Shown one piece after another: positions 33,448-42,429 of a stretch of DNA of 64,000 bases (positions are counted from its first letter, which is position 1; the number at the start of each line of letters is the position of its first letter). The position numbers were made by a program, and so were the translations under genes. Below the pieces are notes generated by a model. That model saw only the letters and a list, made by a program, of their open reading frames with translations. It did not search any database and was not told the origin of the DNA. Location of the stretch: positions 8,323,001-8,387,000 of the forward strand of contig NZ_CP025394.1 of NCBI RefSeq assembly GCF_002943525.1. The letters are read 5' to 3'. The DNA is from Kitasatospora sp. MMS16-BH015 (lineage in GTDB: Bacteria > Actinomycetota > Actinomycetes > Streptomycetales > Streptomycetaceae).

Positions 33448-34462
33448 GGAGGTCGAGGACGGCACGCTCGGTGGCCGGCCCGGTGCCGGGCAGGCCGGTC
33501 GGTGCGACGGAGTCGGGGGCGAGGTCGGGCAGCGCGTCGGCGATGGTGCGCCCTTGGTCGTACAGCTCGAACAGCCGGGGGTTGATGTAGGAGGCGAGGC
33601 AGACGGCCGGGGTGTTGCCGAGGTACGCCGCCGTCTCCCGGACCACCCGGGCGGTGGCCCGGCGTCTGGCGGTGGCCGAGCGGTGGGCCTGGGGCCAGGA
33701 GACGGCGAGACCGACCGCCGCCACGACGGTGGCGTGCCAGGTGCGGAAGTCCTTGGCGGTGACCTCGGTGCCCGAGCGCTCGCGCAGGTATCCGGTGAGG
33801 TCCGGCGCGGTCAGCCGCTGCCAGCGGCGGTGCTCCCAGTGCGCCCAGAGGCCCGGGTCCTGGTCCCGCCGGCGGTGCAGGCCGCGGACGACCGCGGCGG
33901 CGGCCGGGTCGGTGAGGGTGAGCTCGCGCTCGCGGCCGGATTTCGCGGGGTAGGCGAAGTGGAGGGTGGCGCCGCGGACCCGAGTCTGGTCGCGGCGCAG
34001 GGTGGTCAGGCCGTACGAACCGTTGGCCTCGCGGTAGGCGGGGGAGCCGATCCGGAAGAAGCCGAGGTCCAGCAGGCGGGCGGCGCAGGCGGCGACCCGG
34101 TCGCGCTGGAGGCCGCGCAGCTCCAGATCGGCGGCGACCCGGTCGCGGAGACCGGGCAGTCGGCGGGCCACGTCGAGGACGTGCTCGTGCTTGGCCGTCT
34201 CCTGCCGGGCGCGGAAGTCGGGGTGGTAGAGGTACTGACGGCGGCCGGCGGCGTCGGTGCCGAGGGCTTGGATGTGGCCGCCGGGCTCGGGGCAGATCCA
34301 CACGTCCGTCCAGGCCGGGGGGATGACGAGGGCTTTCACCCGGGCCAGTCGGCCGGGCTCCCGGATCGGGGCGCCGGTGGCGTCCCGGTAGCGGAAGCCA
34401 CGCCCGCACCGCACGCGGGCCCAGCCGGGCCGGGACGGATCGCTGGTGGTCAGACGGGCCAT
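33434..34462 (-). CDS. DNA topoisomerase IB (poxvirus-like)
   Basis: A 342-residue type IB topoisomerase, which nicks one strand through a 3'-phosphotyrosyl link and relaxes supercoils without ATP. N-terminal domain: GFRYRDATGAPI, LVIPPAWTDVWICP and RQYLYHPDFRARQE. The catalytic domain has AKDFRTWHATVVAA and the active Tyr in LASYINPRLFELY. It is about the usual bacterial length. It begins a minus-strand series with no tight overlap to CinA upstream (49-base gap), and its role is thought to be in stress or DNA damage. Confidence 0.93.
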   Translation of the reverse strand: MARLTTSDPSRPGWARVRCGRGFRYRDATGAPIREPGRLARVKALVIPPAWTDVWICPEPGGHIQALGTDAAGRRQYLYHPDFRARQETAKHEHVLDVARRLPGLRDRVAADLELRGLQRDRVAACAARLLDLGFFRIGSPAYREANGSYGLTTLRRDQTRVRGATLHFAYPAKSGRERELTLTDPAAAAVVRGLHRRRDQDPGLWAHWEHRRWQRLTAPDLTGYLRERSGTEVTAKDFRTWHATVVAAVGLAVSWPQAHRSATARRRATARVVRETAAYLGNTPAVCLASYINPRLFELYDQGRTIADALPDLAPDSVAPTGLPGTGPATERAVLDLLTGP

Positions 34463-34511
34463 CGGGCGGACTCCTCGCGGACGGGGCGGGCGGTCGGTGC
34501 CGGGGCGGCGG

Positions 34512-35057
34512 TCAAGAGCCGGGCCGGAGCGTGTCGTGGAGCAGCTGCAGGGCCGCCCGCACCGTGCCGGCCCGGACGGTCTGCGGCTCGGATCCGGACA
34601 GCGGCGGCGCGGCCGTACGGCTGCCGTCCGGTCCGGCCACCGCGACGAAGACGGTGCCGGGCGGTCGGCCGTCCTGTGGCGCCGGCCCGGCGACGCCGGT
34701 GGTGGCGAGCCCGTAGGTGGCGCCCGTGGCCTTCCGTACCCCGTGGGCCATCCAGGCGGCCACGTCGGGGTGCACCGGGCCGGTGTCCGCGAGGAGTTCG
34801 GGGTCGACGCCGAGCAGCGTCGACTTGGTCTCGGTGGCGTAGGCGACGATCCCGCCGAGGAAGACCGGTCCGGCGCCGGGGGCGTCGGCCAGCACGGTGG
34901 CGAGGCGCCCGGCGGTCAGGGACTCGGCCACCGCGACGGTGTGGCCGGTGGCCGTCAACGCTGCGGTGATCTGCCGGGCCAGCACCCCGGCGTCCTCGGC
35001 GCGTGCCGTGGCGGCGCCTGCGGCCGCGTGCCCGTCCGGCGCGGTTCGGTGCGGCAT
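34512..35057 (-). CDS. CinA C-terminal domain protein (NMN amidohydrolase type)
   Basis: A 181-residue stand-alone CinA amidase domain (PncC type), which deamidates nicotinamide mononucleotide for NAD recycling. Motifs: VAVAESLTAGRLATVLADAPGAG, the catalytic Ser region GGIVAYATETKSTLLGVD, and GLATTGVAGPAPQDGRPPGTVFVA. It lacks the N-terminal MoaB-like domain, as is common in actinobacteria. It is 17 bases downstream of the decarboxylase gene, so probably co-transcribed. Confidence 0.92.
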   Translation of the reverse strand: MPHRTAPDGHAAAGAATARAEDAGVLARQITAALTATGHTVAVAESLTAGRLATVLADAPGAGPVFLGGIVAYATETKSTLLGVDPELLADTGPVHPDVAAWMAHGVRKATGATYGLATTGVAGPAPQDGRPPGTVFVAVAGPDGSRTAAPPLSGSEPQTVRAGTVRAALQLLHDTLRPGS

Positions 35058-35074
35058 GGTGATCGCCCGCCGGA

Positions 35075-36541
35075 TCAGTGCTCGACGGTGACCCGGAGGG
35101 TGTCCAGGCCGGGGTCCGCGCTGTCGGGGACGAGCATGCCCGCCTTCGTGCCGGTGACCAGGTAGTCGATGACCTCCTGGTCGAGGCGCTCGCCGGGGAG
35201 GGCGGCGGGGATGCCGGGCGGGTAGGGGGTGAGCATCTCGGCCGCGATCCGGCCGGCGGCCTTCTCGGCGGGGACCTGCTCGGTGGGGCCGAAGAAGGCG
35301 TCGCGCGGCAGCAGCACCTGCTCCAGCCGCAGCCGGGCGGGCTCCGGGAGGTGCACCTGCCCGGCCGGGCGCAGGTCGGGGGCGATCGCGGCCAGCTCGC
35401 GCAGGCCGTCGATCAGGGCGCCGACGGTGGTGGTGTCGTCGGCGTGGGTGAGCTGGGCGCTGATCCTGCGGTGGTCACACAGGTGCAGGGCGAGCTGGTG
35501 GTGGGAGCGCAGCCAGTCGCCGGCGCGGTAGCCGGTGGTGCCGAGCCCGGTGATGTCGACGATCACCTGGAGCGGGTCGAGGTCGAACGCGCGGTCGGGC
35601 CCGCAGAAGTCCGTGCGGCCGTGGACGTGCAGGCCGTCGATGCCTTCGATCCGCCGGCGGACTCCGTCGGCGAGGTCGAGGGCGTGGTCGAAGAGGGTGC
35701 GGCCCTGCTGGACCATCTGGCGGCGCCAGCCGTCGAGGGCCGCGTAGACGAGGGTGGAGGGGCTGGTGGTGCCGAGCAGGTCCTCGCACTGCTTGAGGGC
35801 GGCCGGGTCCACGCGGTCGCCCTGGAGGTGGAAGACGGAGCTCTGCTCCAGCCCGGAGCCCATCTTGTGGACGGAGGTGACGCACAGGTCCGCGCCGGCG
35901 TCCATCGCCCAGCGCGGCAGGCGGGGGTGGAAGGGCAGGTGGGCGCCCCAGGCCTCGTCCACGATCAGCGGCCTGCCCGCCGCGTGGCAGACCTTCGCGA
36001 TCGCTTCGAGGTCGGCGCAGGTCCCGTAGGGGGTGGGCGAGGTGGCCAGGGCGCCCCGGGCGTCAGGGTGCGCCTCGAAGGCGGCGCGGAAGGACTCGGC
36101 GGAGGGCGGGTGGGCCAGGTGCAGGCCCGGGTCCCACTGCGGATCGACCCAGACCGGGCGGATCCCGGCGACGATCAGTCCGGCGACCACCGACTTGTGC
36201 ACGTCCCGGCCCACCAGCAGCTTCTCGTGCGGGCCGGCGACGGCGAGCATCGCGGCCTTGACGGACAGCGAGCTGCCGCAGGTGGAGAAGAAGGTGTGGT
36301 CCGCGCCGACGGCTTCGGCCATCAGCTCCTGAGCGTGCTTCAGGATGCCGCGGGAGTCGGTGCGGTCGTCGAGTCCGCCGGTGGCCAGGACATCGGCGCG
36401 GAAGACGTCGGCGCCGAGCGCGCGGACGACCCGTGGGTCGGCGCCGCGGCCCTGCTTGTGCCCTGGCGGGGTGAACACGGTCAGGGGGTTGGCGTGAAAG
36501 GCGGCGAGTGCTTCGAGTACCGGTGCCTGGGACTGGTCCAT
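35075..36541 (-). CDS. PLP-dependent Orn/Lys/Arg decarboxylase family protein
   Basis: A 488-residue group III decarboxylase of the short form that lacks the N-terminal response-regulator-like wing. The N-terminus TVFTPPGHKQGRG and FFSTCGSSLSVKAAML are the family hallmark; the PLP lysine is in TSVHKMGSGLEQ and DEAWGAHLPFHP supplies the aspartate that binds the pyridine nitrogen. Start ATG 36541 places PPGHKQG at the usual position. It makes a polyamine or agmatine/cadaverine from a basic amino acid; which one is not clear. An arginine dihydrolase-like gene is 2 kb away. Confidence 0.92.
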   Translation of the reverse strand: MDQSQAPVLEALAAFHANPLTVFTPPGHKQGRGADPRVVRALGADVFRADVLATGGLDDRTDSRGILKHAQELMAEAVGADHTFFSTCGSSLSVKAAMLAVAGPHEKLLVGRDVHKSVVAGLIVAGIRPVWVDPQWDPGLHLAHPPSAESFRAAFEAHPDARGALATSPTPYGTCADLEAIAKVCHAAGRPLIVDEAWGAHLPFHPRLPRWAMDAGADLCVTSVHKMGSGLEQSSVFHLQGDRVDPAALKQCEDLLGTTSPSTLVYAALDGWRRQMVQQGRTLFDHALDLADGVRRRIEGIDGLHVHGRTDFCGPDRAFDLDPLQVIVDITGLGTTGYRAGDWLRSHHQLALHLCDHRRISAQLTHADDTTTVGALIDGLRELAAIAPDLRPAGQVHLPEPARLRLEQVLLPRDAFFGPTEQVPAEKAAGRIAAEMLTPYPPGIPAALPGERLDQEVIDYLVTGTKAGMLVPDSADPGLDTLRVTVEH

Positions 36542-36602
36542 GCCGCGGCGTCTGCCCGGCGGCGGGGCGGAGAAACGGCCCACCCGCCGCGAGACCGTGG
36601 CG

Positions 36603-37040
36603 CTACCCGGCGGTGCTCCGGGGCGCGTCGGAGACCGGCAGGCCCGCCGGGTGGGGGTGCGGGGTGGTGCGGACGTGGGGCTGGATGGTGAGGACCTGGT
36701 CGGTGCCGGTGATGCTGAGCAGGCGCAGCAGTTGGGGGCCGGGGCCGGAGAGGATGAGCCAGACGTCGGCGGCCTGGGCGTCGTGGTGGGCCCTGAGGAG
36801 GGTGTTGAGGCAGGCGGAGTCGCAGAAGGTCAGGGCGGCGAGGTCGACGACGAGCACGGCCGGGCTGTCGGCGATGGCCTTGGCGAGCGCGTCCTGGAGG
36901 AGAGGGCTGGTGGTGTGGTCGGCTTCTCCCTCGACGCGGCACACGATCGCCGGCACGGCGGCCTGGTGACTGCTGGTCGCCAGGCGCTGCGGGCCGTCGG
37001 GGCGGGCCAGGCCGTGCTGCGGGGACGAGGCGGTGGACAT
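36603..37040 (-). CDS. STAS-domain protein with atypical phosphoacceptor loop
   Basis: A 145-residue STAS protein with a 30-residue N-terminal tail and a His/Pro-rich end. The loop reads FCDSACLNTLL: the Ser next to Asp is present, but the usual Ser/Thr-Gly is Ala-Cys. ATG 37040 follows AGAGGAG. It is divergent from the SpoIIE-type phosphatase, a natural partner that would dephosphorylate it. This is the third STAS protein in the window. Confidence 0.86.
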   Translation of the reverse strand: MSTASSPQHGLARPDGPQRLATSSHQAAVPAIVCRVEGEADHTTSPLLQDALAKAIADSPAVLVVDLAALTFCDSACLNTLLRAHHDAQAADVWLILSGPGPQLLRLLSITGTDQVLTIQPHVRTTPHPHPAGLPVSDAPRSTAG

Positions 37041-37507
37041 GGCCGGCTCCTCTCACCGGGCGGCTGCCGTCGCCCGCCGGTGCGGGCGGACGTCGTGACC
37101 GGCGGCCACGCCCGGGCGGGTCGGGCGGACGCCGGTACGTTCGGGCGTCTGCCCGTGCCGGCGGTCTCGATGCGCGGCGGCACGGGTCGTCCGGTGGCGG
37201 AGCCGCGGAGCAGGTTTGGGCCGGCGCGTTCGGGTGAGAAGGACGGCGGGAGCGATCCCGGCCCATCCCCCCCGGGCCCGTGGAGCGCTCCGGCAGTGGA
37301 GGCCCGGCCGTCGGCATCCCCCCGACCGGCGGCCGGGCCCGCTCAGCTGTCCTGCAGTCGCAGCCGCCCGGCGACGGGAACGCGCCCGGAGGCGTCCGAT
37401 CCGGTGGGCGCCGCAGTGCGTCGCTGCCGGTCGCCGAGGCCTTCGAGCGCGATGATGAGGGCGAGCGCCGGGGCGGCCGGCGCGGGACCCAGGACGAGGG
37501 CGGGCAC
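37041..37507. promoter_or_regulatory. divergent control region between STAS and phosphatase genes
   Basis: A 467-bp gap. GTTT (37214-37217), 14 bases and GGGTG (37232-37236) resemble a SigB-type promoter with one mismatch, pointing towards the phosphatase. Open frames here are arginine/proline-rich and lack ribosome sites, so I see no gene. A longer phosphatase starting near 37280 cannot be fully excluded. Confidence 0.35.
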
Positions 37508-38758
37508 GTGGCTGCGCAGGATGCCGGGCTGGGGGAGGTGCTCGCCGACGTGCTGGCCGCTGCCCACCGCCTGGCGCCCCGGGAGATCCCCGGGCTGGTG
37601 CAGGCGGCCGCGGTGCGGCTGGGGCTGTCGAGGGCGAGCGTCTACCTCGCGGACCTGCAACAGCAGCACCTGGTCGCGCTGCCCACACCCGCCCAGGCCG
37701 AGCTCCTCGTCCGCAGCGGGTCGGCCGCGCTGGAGACGCTCGTGGTGGACACCTCGCTGGCCGGGCGCGCCTACCGCACCGAAGCGGTGCAGACCACCGA
37801 AGACGGGGGAGCCGAGTCGGGCTGGCTGCCGCTGGTGGACGGGATCGAGCGCCTCGGCGTCCTGAAGGTCAGCGCCCCGCGCCTGGACCCGCCGGCACTG
37901 GCGCGCTGCCGGGCACTGGCCTCGCTGACCGCCCTGATCCTGGTCAGCAAGCAGCACCAGAGCGACGTGCTGGCCCAGACGATGCGGACCCGGCCGATGA
38001 CACTGCAGGCCGAGCTGCTCTGGGCGTTCGTGCCGCCACGGACCATCGGCACCACCGAGGTCACCTCCGCCGCCGCCCTGGAACCCGCCTACGAGATCGG
38101 CGGGGACGCCTTCGACCACAGCCTCGCCGGCCGGCGCCTGCACCTGACCCTGCTGGACGCCATGGGCCACGACCTGGCCTCCGGCGGCTGCAGCGCCGTG
38201 GCGCTCTCCGCCTGCCGCTCCACCCGCCGCGCCGGCGGCGGCCTGGCCGACATCGCCGAGCAGATCGACCGGACCCTGGCCCGCTGGATCCCGGACCGGC
38301 TGCTCACCTGCGTCCTCGCCGATCTCGACATCGCCACCGGCCGCCTCGACTGGATCAACTGCGGGCACCCGGCGCCGCTGCTGCTCCGGGCCGGCCGCAT
38401 CGTGACCGGCGCACTCGAACGGCCGGCGCACCTGCCGCTGGGCCTGAACGACCCCGGCCTGCCCGCGCCGGCGGTCCACACGGCCCGGCTCCAGCCCGGC
38501 GACCGGGTGCTGATGTTCACCGACGGCGTCACCGAGGCCCGCTCGCCGGACGGCGAACTGTTCGGCGAGGCCCGCCTGGCCGACACCGTCGCCCGGGCCA
38601 TGGCCGACGGACTGCCCGCACCGGAGGCGCTGCGCAGGCTGATCCAGCAGATCCTCCACCACCAGGACCAGCGACTGCGCGACGACGCCACCATCCTCCT
38701 GACCGAGTGGCATCCCAGCCGCGATCCCGGTCAGGGACCGGCCCGCGGAGTCCGATAG
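37508..38758 (+). CDS. GAF/SpoIIE-type PP2C serine phosphatase
   Basis: A 416-residue cytoplasmic phosphatase of the RsbU/SpoIIE kind. GTG 37508 is favoured because the upstream extension is low-complexity. Residues 1-165 form a GAF-like sensor (GEVLADVLAAAHRLAPREIPGLV, YLADLQQQHLVALP). The PP2C domain from about 185 has metal sites YEIGGDAFDH and LLDAMGHDLASG, GHPAPLLLR, and LMFTDGVTEARSPDG and RDDATILL. It should remove phosphate from STAS proteins and so release a stress sigma factor; the divergent STAS gene is the likely substrate. Confidence 0.92.
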   Translation: MAAQDAGLGEVLADVLAAAHRLAPREIPGLVQAAAVRLGLSRASVYLADLQQQHLVALPTPAQAELLVRSGSAALETLVVDTSLAGRAYRTEAVQTTEDGGAESGWLPLVDGIERLGVLKVSAPRLDPPALARCRALASLTALILVSKQHQSDVLAQTMRTRPMTLQAELLWAFVPPRTIGTTEVTSAAALEPAYEIGGDAFDHSLAGRRLHLTLLDAMGHDLASGGCSAVALSACRSTRRAGGGLADIAEQIDRTLARWIPDRLLTCVLADLDIATGRLDWINCGHPAPLLLRAGRIVTGALERPAHLPLGLNDPGLPAPAVHTARLQPGDRVLMFTDGVTEARSPDGELFGEARLADTVARAMADGLPAPEALRRLIQQILHHQDQRLRDDATILLTEWHPSRDPGQGPARGVR

Positions 38759-38887
38759 CGGAGCCCGGGGCGCGGCTGCGCCCGCGTGCTCCGGCTGTCG
38801 CGTGCGGCGTACGACGGCCTGGAGTGGGAAGGCGCGGCTGAGCAGGTGCCGGCAGGAGCCCCTGCGGACGTCCAGGAGGTGGTGGCC

Positions 38888-39121
38888 ATGACCGTCCACC
38901 AGCGTTACCGCGTGACGCTGCCCGGCCCGGTCGGAGCACATGCCGACCCGGCGGTGCTCCTCGTGCGTCTCGTCCACGGCATCGCACCCGGCGGAGACCT
39001 CGTGTGGGCCGATGCGGGCGGCCGGTGGCGGCTGCGGATCGACGGCGAGGTGGCGACGGTGCTGACCGCCCCCGCCGGTTATGACACCTCGTGCCCGCTG
39101 CACGCCGTGCCGATGCCCTGA
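38888..39121 (+). CDS. small hypothetical protein, 77 aa
   Basis: ATG 38888 follows CCAGGAGGTGGTGGCC. The product (YRVTLPGPVGAHADPAVLLVRLVHGIAPGG cut short here, then ADAGGRWRLRIDGEVATVL) is acidic, without signal or membrane segment, and looks like a small alpha/beta domain. I do not recognise a named family. It lies 129 bases after the phosphatase and is convergent with the flavodoxin gene. Codon use is like its neighbours, so it is probably real. Confidence 0.6.
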   Translation: MTVHQRYRVTLPGPVGAHADPAVLLVRLVHGIAPGGDLVWADAGGRWRLRIDGEVATVLTAPAGYDTSCPLHAVPMP

Positions 39122-39180
39122 GCCTTGGCCGGCCGTGCCCGGACTCGTGTCATGCCGGGACTCGTGCTCGGCCGGACGGC

Positions 39181-39786
39181 CTACCGGGCGGGAGCCGGCC
39201 AGGGGCGGCCGGTGAGGGCGGCGGCGACGTGGTGGAGGTTGGCGGCCATCGCCTTGCCGGTCGAGTGCGCCCAGGCGTGGCCCTTCTCGTCATCGAGGTA
39301 GTCGGGGCCCGGGCCGGGGCCGAGGTGCCAGTACGTCCACGCCTGCGCCGGGACGGTGTAACCGATGTCGACCAGGCCACCGCAGATCTCGCTGATGACA
39401 TGATGGGCGCCGTCCTCGTTGCCGGTCACCACCACGCCGGCCACCTTGCCGTAGGCGATCGGCACGTCGCCGTCGTCGGTCTCGGAGATCATCGCGTCCA
39501 TCCGCTCCAGCACGCGCTGGGCGACGGAGGACGGCCGCCCGACCCAGGTGGGGGAGGCGACGATCAGGATGTCGGCGGCGAGGAGCTTGTCGTGGACGCG
39601 GGGCCAGTCGTCCCCGTCGCCCAGGTCGGTCTTCACCCCGGGTTTGAGGTCGAGGTCGACCGCGCGGACGGTCTCCACCTGGACACCGCGGCTGGTCAGT
39701 TCGGTGCCGACCACGGCGGCCAGGGCCTCGGTGTTCGACGGCTCGGGGGACGGCTTGAGGGTGCAGTTGATGATGAGAGCTCGCAT
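39181..39786 (-). CDS. flavodoxin-fold NAD(P)H-dependent FMN reductase
   Basis: A 201-residue flavodoxin-like protein. The N-terminus ALIINCTLKPSPEPSNTEAL is the phosphate-binding loop of FMN reductases, and ILIVASPTWVGRPSSVAQRVLERMD the flavin-side loop; VVVTGNEDGAHHV completes the fold. Soluble, full length. It probably reduces quinones, FMN or azo/nitro compounds with NAD(P)H. The ATG is at 39786; a small basic peptide frame follows upstream at 39846-39962. Confidence 0.9.
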   Translation of the reverse strand: MRALIINCTLKPSPEPSNTEALAAVVGTELTSRGVQVETVRAVDLDLKPGVKTDLGDGDDWPRVHDKLLAADILIVASPTWVGRPSSVAQRVLERMDAMISETDDGDVPIAYGKVAGVVVTGNEDGAHHVISEICGGLVDIGYTVPAQAWTYWHLGPGPGPDYLDDEKGHAWAHSTGKAMAANLHHVAAALTGRPWPAPAR

Positions 39787-39845
39787 GCGCCTCGGCTACC
39801 CCGGATCGCCGCACTCATGGCCCGGATTCGGCGGTGCACGGCTGC

Positions 39846-39962
39846 TCAGTACGGCAGCGGGCGTCCGGAAGGGGTGCGCAGGTCCAACGGGGGCCGCGGG
39901 CGCTGCGGGGCGGGTCGCTTGACCACCTTGATCCTGATCATCTCCACCACCTTCTCGGTCAC
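39846..39962 (-). CDS. small basic peptide, 38 aa (possible gene)
   Basis: GTG 39962 with GGGGAA about 10 bases upstream opens a 39-codon frame with strong third-base G/C. The sequence begins VTEKVVEMIRIKVVKRPAP and ends with a Pro/Arg-rich LDLRTPSGRPLPY. Nothing in it matches a family I know. It is 59 bases upstream of the flavodoxin gene on the same strand. Moderately plausible as an expressed small protein. Confidence 0.4.
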   Translation of the reverse strand: MTEKVVEMIRIKVVKRPAPQRPRPPLDLRTPSGRPLPY

Positions 39963-40008
39963 CGGACGTCTTTCCCCGGAGGCTCGGTCCCATGCCCGCG
40001 ACGACCGG

Positions 40009-41322
40009 TCAGTGGCGGGCGGCCCAGACCGGGCCGTCGGGGTAGGCGTACTCCTTGAGCGAGGCCGGGTGCATCTGTGCGCTCAAGCCGGGCAGGGTCG
40101 GCGCGAGGTAGTGGCCGCCGGCGATGCGGACGGGGTCGACGAAGTGCTCGTGCAGGTGGTCGACGTACTCGATGACCCGGTCCTCGGTGGTGCCGGAGAC
40201 GGCGACGTAGTCGAACATCGACAGGTGCTGGACCATCTCGCACAGCCCCACACCGCCGGCGTGCGGGCAGACGGGGACGCCGAACTTCGCGGCGAGCAGC
40301 AGGATCGCGAGGTTCTCGTTGACGCCGCCGACCCGGGCGGAGTCGATCTGCACGATGTCCACCGCGCCGGCCTGGAGCAGCTGCTTGAAGACGACCCGGT
40401 TGGCGATGTGCTCGCCGGTGGCGACCTTGACGGGGCTGACGGCGGCGCGGACGGCCGCGTGGCCGAGGATGTCGTCGGGGGAGGTGGGCTCCTCGATCCA
40501 GTACGGGTCGTACGGGGCGAGGGCGCGCATCCACTCGATCGCCGGTGCCACGTCCCATCGCTGGTTGGCGTCGACGGCGATGCGGATGTCCGGCCCGACC
40601 GCCTCCCGGGCGGCCCGCATCCGCCGTACGTCGTCCGCCAGGTCCGCGCCGACCTTCAGTTTGATCTGGGTGAAGCCGTCGGCGACGGCCTCCCGGGCGA
40701 GGCGGGTCAGCTTCTCGTCGGAGTAGCCGAGCCAGCCGGGGGTGGTGGTGTAGGCGGGGTAGCCGCGTTCGAGCAGGCGGGCGGTGCGCTCCCGGCGGCC
40801 GGGCTCGGCGCGGCGGAGGATCGCGAGCGCCTCCTCGGGGGTGAGGGCGTTGCCGAGCCATCGGAAGTCCACCTGGGCGACCAGCTCCTCGGGGGACATC
40901 TCGGCGAGGAAGCGCCAGACGGGCCGGTCGGCGCGCTTGGCGGCCAAGTCCCAGGCGGCGTTGACGACGGCTCCGGTGGCCATGTGGATGGCGCCCTTCT
41001 CCGGTCCGAGCCAGCGCAGTTGGGGGTCGTGGACGAGCGTGCGGGCGAACGCACCGAGATCGGCGCAGACCGCCTCGACGGACAGGCCGACCACGTAGGG
41101 CGCGAGGGCCGCGATGGCGGCGGCCTGCACGTCGTTGCCGCGTCCGGTGGTGAAGGCGAGCGCGTGACCCTCCAGTCCGTCGCCGGCGTCGGTGCGCAGC
41201 ACCACGTAGGCGGCGGAGTAGTCGGGCTCGGGGTTCATGGCGTCCGAGCCGTCCAGCTGCTCGGAGGTGGGGAAGCGGACGTCCAGGACGTCCAGCGAGG
41301 TGATGACGGCGGACGAGGGCAT
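40009..41322 (-). CDS. L-fuconate dehydratase (enolase superfamily)
   Basis: A 437-residue enolase-superfamily enzyme that converts L-fuconate to 2-keto-3-deoxy-L-fuconate. ATG 41322 follows CAGGAG. The N-terminal cap has VRFPTSEQLDGSDAMNPEPDYS, the FucD signature. Barrel residues: the IKLKVG lysines, metal ligands in VDANQRWD, IEEPTSPDD and TGEH, and the late HAGGVGLCEM. It is the last gene of the operon with the RbsABC-type importer, pointing to L-fucose (or a similar 6-deoxy sugar) as the imported substrate. The remaining steps of the pathway are not in the window. Confidence 0.93.
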   Translation of the reverse strand: MPSSAVITSLDVLDVRFPTSEQLDGSDAMNPEPDYSAAYVVLRTDAGDGLEGHALAFTTGRGNDVQAAAIAALAPYVVGLSVEAVCADLGAFARTLVHDPQLRWLGPEKGAIHMATGAVVNAAWDLAAKRADRPVWRFLAEMSPEELVAQVDFRWLGNALTPEEALAILRRAEPGRRERTARLLERGYPAYTTTPGWLGYSDEKLTRLAREAVADGFTQIKLKVGADLADDVRRMRAAREAVGPDIRIAVDANQRWDVAPAIEWMRALAPYDPYWIEEPTSPDDILGHAAVRAAVSPVKVATGEHIANRVVFKQLLQAGAVDIVQIDSARVGGVNENLAILLLAAKFGVPVCPHAGGVGLCEMVQHLSMFDYVAVSGTTEDRVIEYVDHLHEHFVDPVRIAGGHYLAPTLPGLSAQMHPASLKEYAYPDGPVWAARH

Positions 41323-41388
41323 GGCGGCAACTCCTGTGAGGGACAAAGTCGGTACGGCGGGGCGGGCGGCCGGTGACGGCCGTCCGGG

Positions 41389-42429
41389 TCACTCCTGGAC
41401 CTTGCCGCCGGTGATCCGGGAGATGGCGAGGGCGACCAGGATGATCAGGCCGTTGAGGGCGCCGATCCACTGGGCGGGGACGCCCGCCAGCGTGAGGACG
41501 TTCTGGATCATGAAGAGCAGCAGGATGCCGCAGAACGCGCCGAACATCGTGCCCTTGCCGCCGTTCAGGCTGATCCCGCCGATGACGGCGGCGGCGAAGA
41601 CGGTGAAGATGTAGCCGTTGCCCTGGGCGGAGGCGACCGAGGCCAGGCGGCCGGACAGCATCAGCCCGGCCAGGGCGGCGAGGGTGCTGCCGCTGACGAT
41701 CACCGTCCACAGCACCCGGTCGGTCCGGATGCCGGCCGCCCTCGAAGCGTCGACGTTGCCGCCGATGGCGTAGAGGGAGCGGCCGAAGCCGGTCCAGCCG
41801 AGCACCACGATCGCGATCGCGAACAGGGCCAGGCAGGTCCAGATGGAGACGGGCACCCCGAACCACTCGGCGGTGCCGAGGTAGAGCATCGACTCCGGCA
41901 GCTGGAAGAAGGTCTGACCGCCGGAGATGCCGGTGAGGATGCCGCGCAGCACGATGAGCATGCCGAGGGTGACGATGAAGCCGTTGAGGCCGAAGCGGAT
42001 GATCAGCAGCGAGTTGACCACGCCGACGAGCACCCCGACGGCCAAGGTGACCGGCACCGCCCAGGCGCCGGGGAGCAGGCCGAGCCCGTGGCCCGCGCCG
42101 GCCGGGACGACCAGCCAGGCCGCGACGCCGGGGGCGAGGCCCATGGTCGACTCCAGGGAGAGGTCCATCTTCTTGACGATCAGGATCATCGTCTGGGCGA
42201 GGACCAGCAGGGCCATCTCGGACATGGTCTGCAGGACGTTGAGGAGGTTGTCGGCCTGCAGGAAGACGGGGTTGACGATCTGTCCGACGATCGCGATGAC
42301 GACGATCGCGGGGACGAGGGCGAGGTCGCGCAGCCGGGCCAGGGGTATCCGACCGCCGAGCAGCGCGGTGCGCGGGGGCCTGGGCTCCACGGCCCCGGCG
42401 GCCGCGTCCGCGAGGACGGTTTCAGGCAT
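41389..42429 (-). CDS. ribose-type sugar ABC transporter permease
   Basis: A 346-residue CUT2-family permease with about nine to ten membrane helices. Typical motifs: SEMALLVLAQTMILIVKKMDLS, GFIVTLGMLIVLRGI and GGNVDASRAAGIRTDR, with GKGTMFGAFCGILL near the end. It overlaps the ATPase gene by 8 bases. Forms the channel of the fucose-type importer with the ATPase and binding protein encoded upstream; export of the sugar pathway enzyme FucD follows downstream. Confidence 0.93.
   Translation of the reverse strand: MPETVLADAAAGAVEPRPPRTALLGGRIPLARLRDLALVPAIVVIAIVGQIVNPVFLQADNLLNVLQTMSEMALLVLAQTMILIVKKMDLSLESTMGLAPGVAAWLVVPAGAGHGLGLLPGAWAVPVTLAVGVLVGVVNSLLIIRFGLNGFIVTLGMLIVLRGILTGISGGQTFFQLPESMLYLGTAEWFGVPVSIWTCLALFAIAIVVLGWTGFGRSLYAIGGNVDASRAAGIRTDRVLWTVIVSGSTLAALAGLMLSGRLASVASAQGNGYIFTVFAAAVIGGISLNGGKGTMFGAFCGILLLFMIQNVLTLAGVPAQWIGALNGLIILVALAISRITGGKVQE

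Noticed and set aside
39796..39993. 65-codon minus-strand frame beginning MGPSLRGK
   Set aside because: Low-complexity Gly/Asp/Pro frame; the alternative 38-codon frame at 39846-39962 has the better ribosome site and codon bias.
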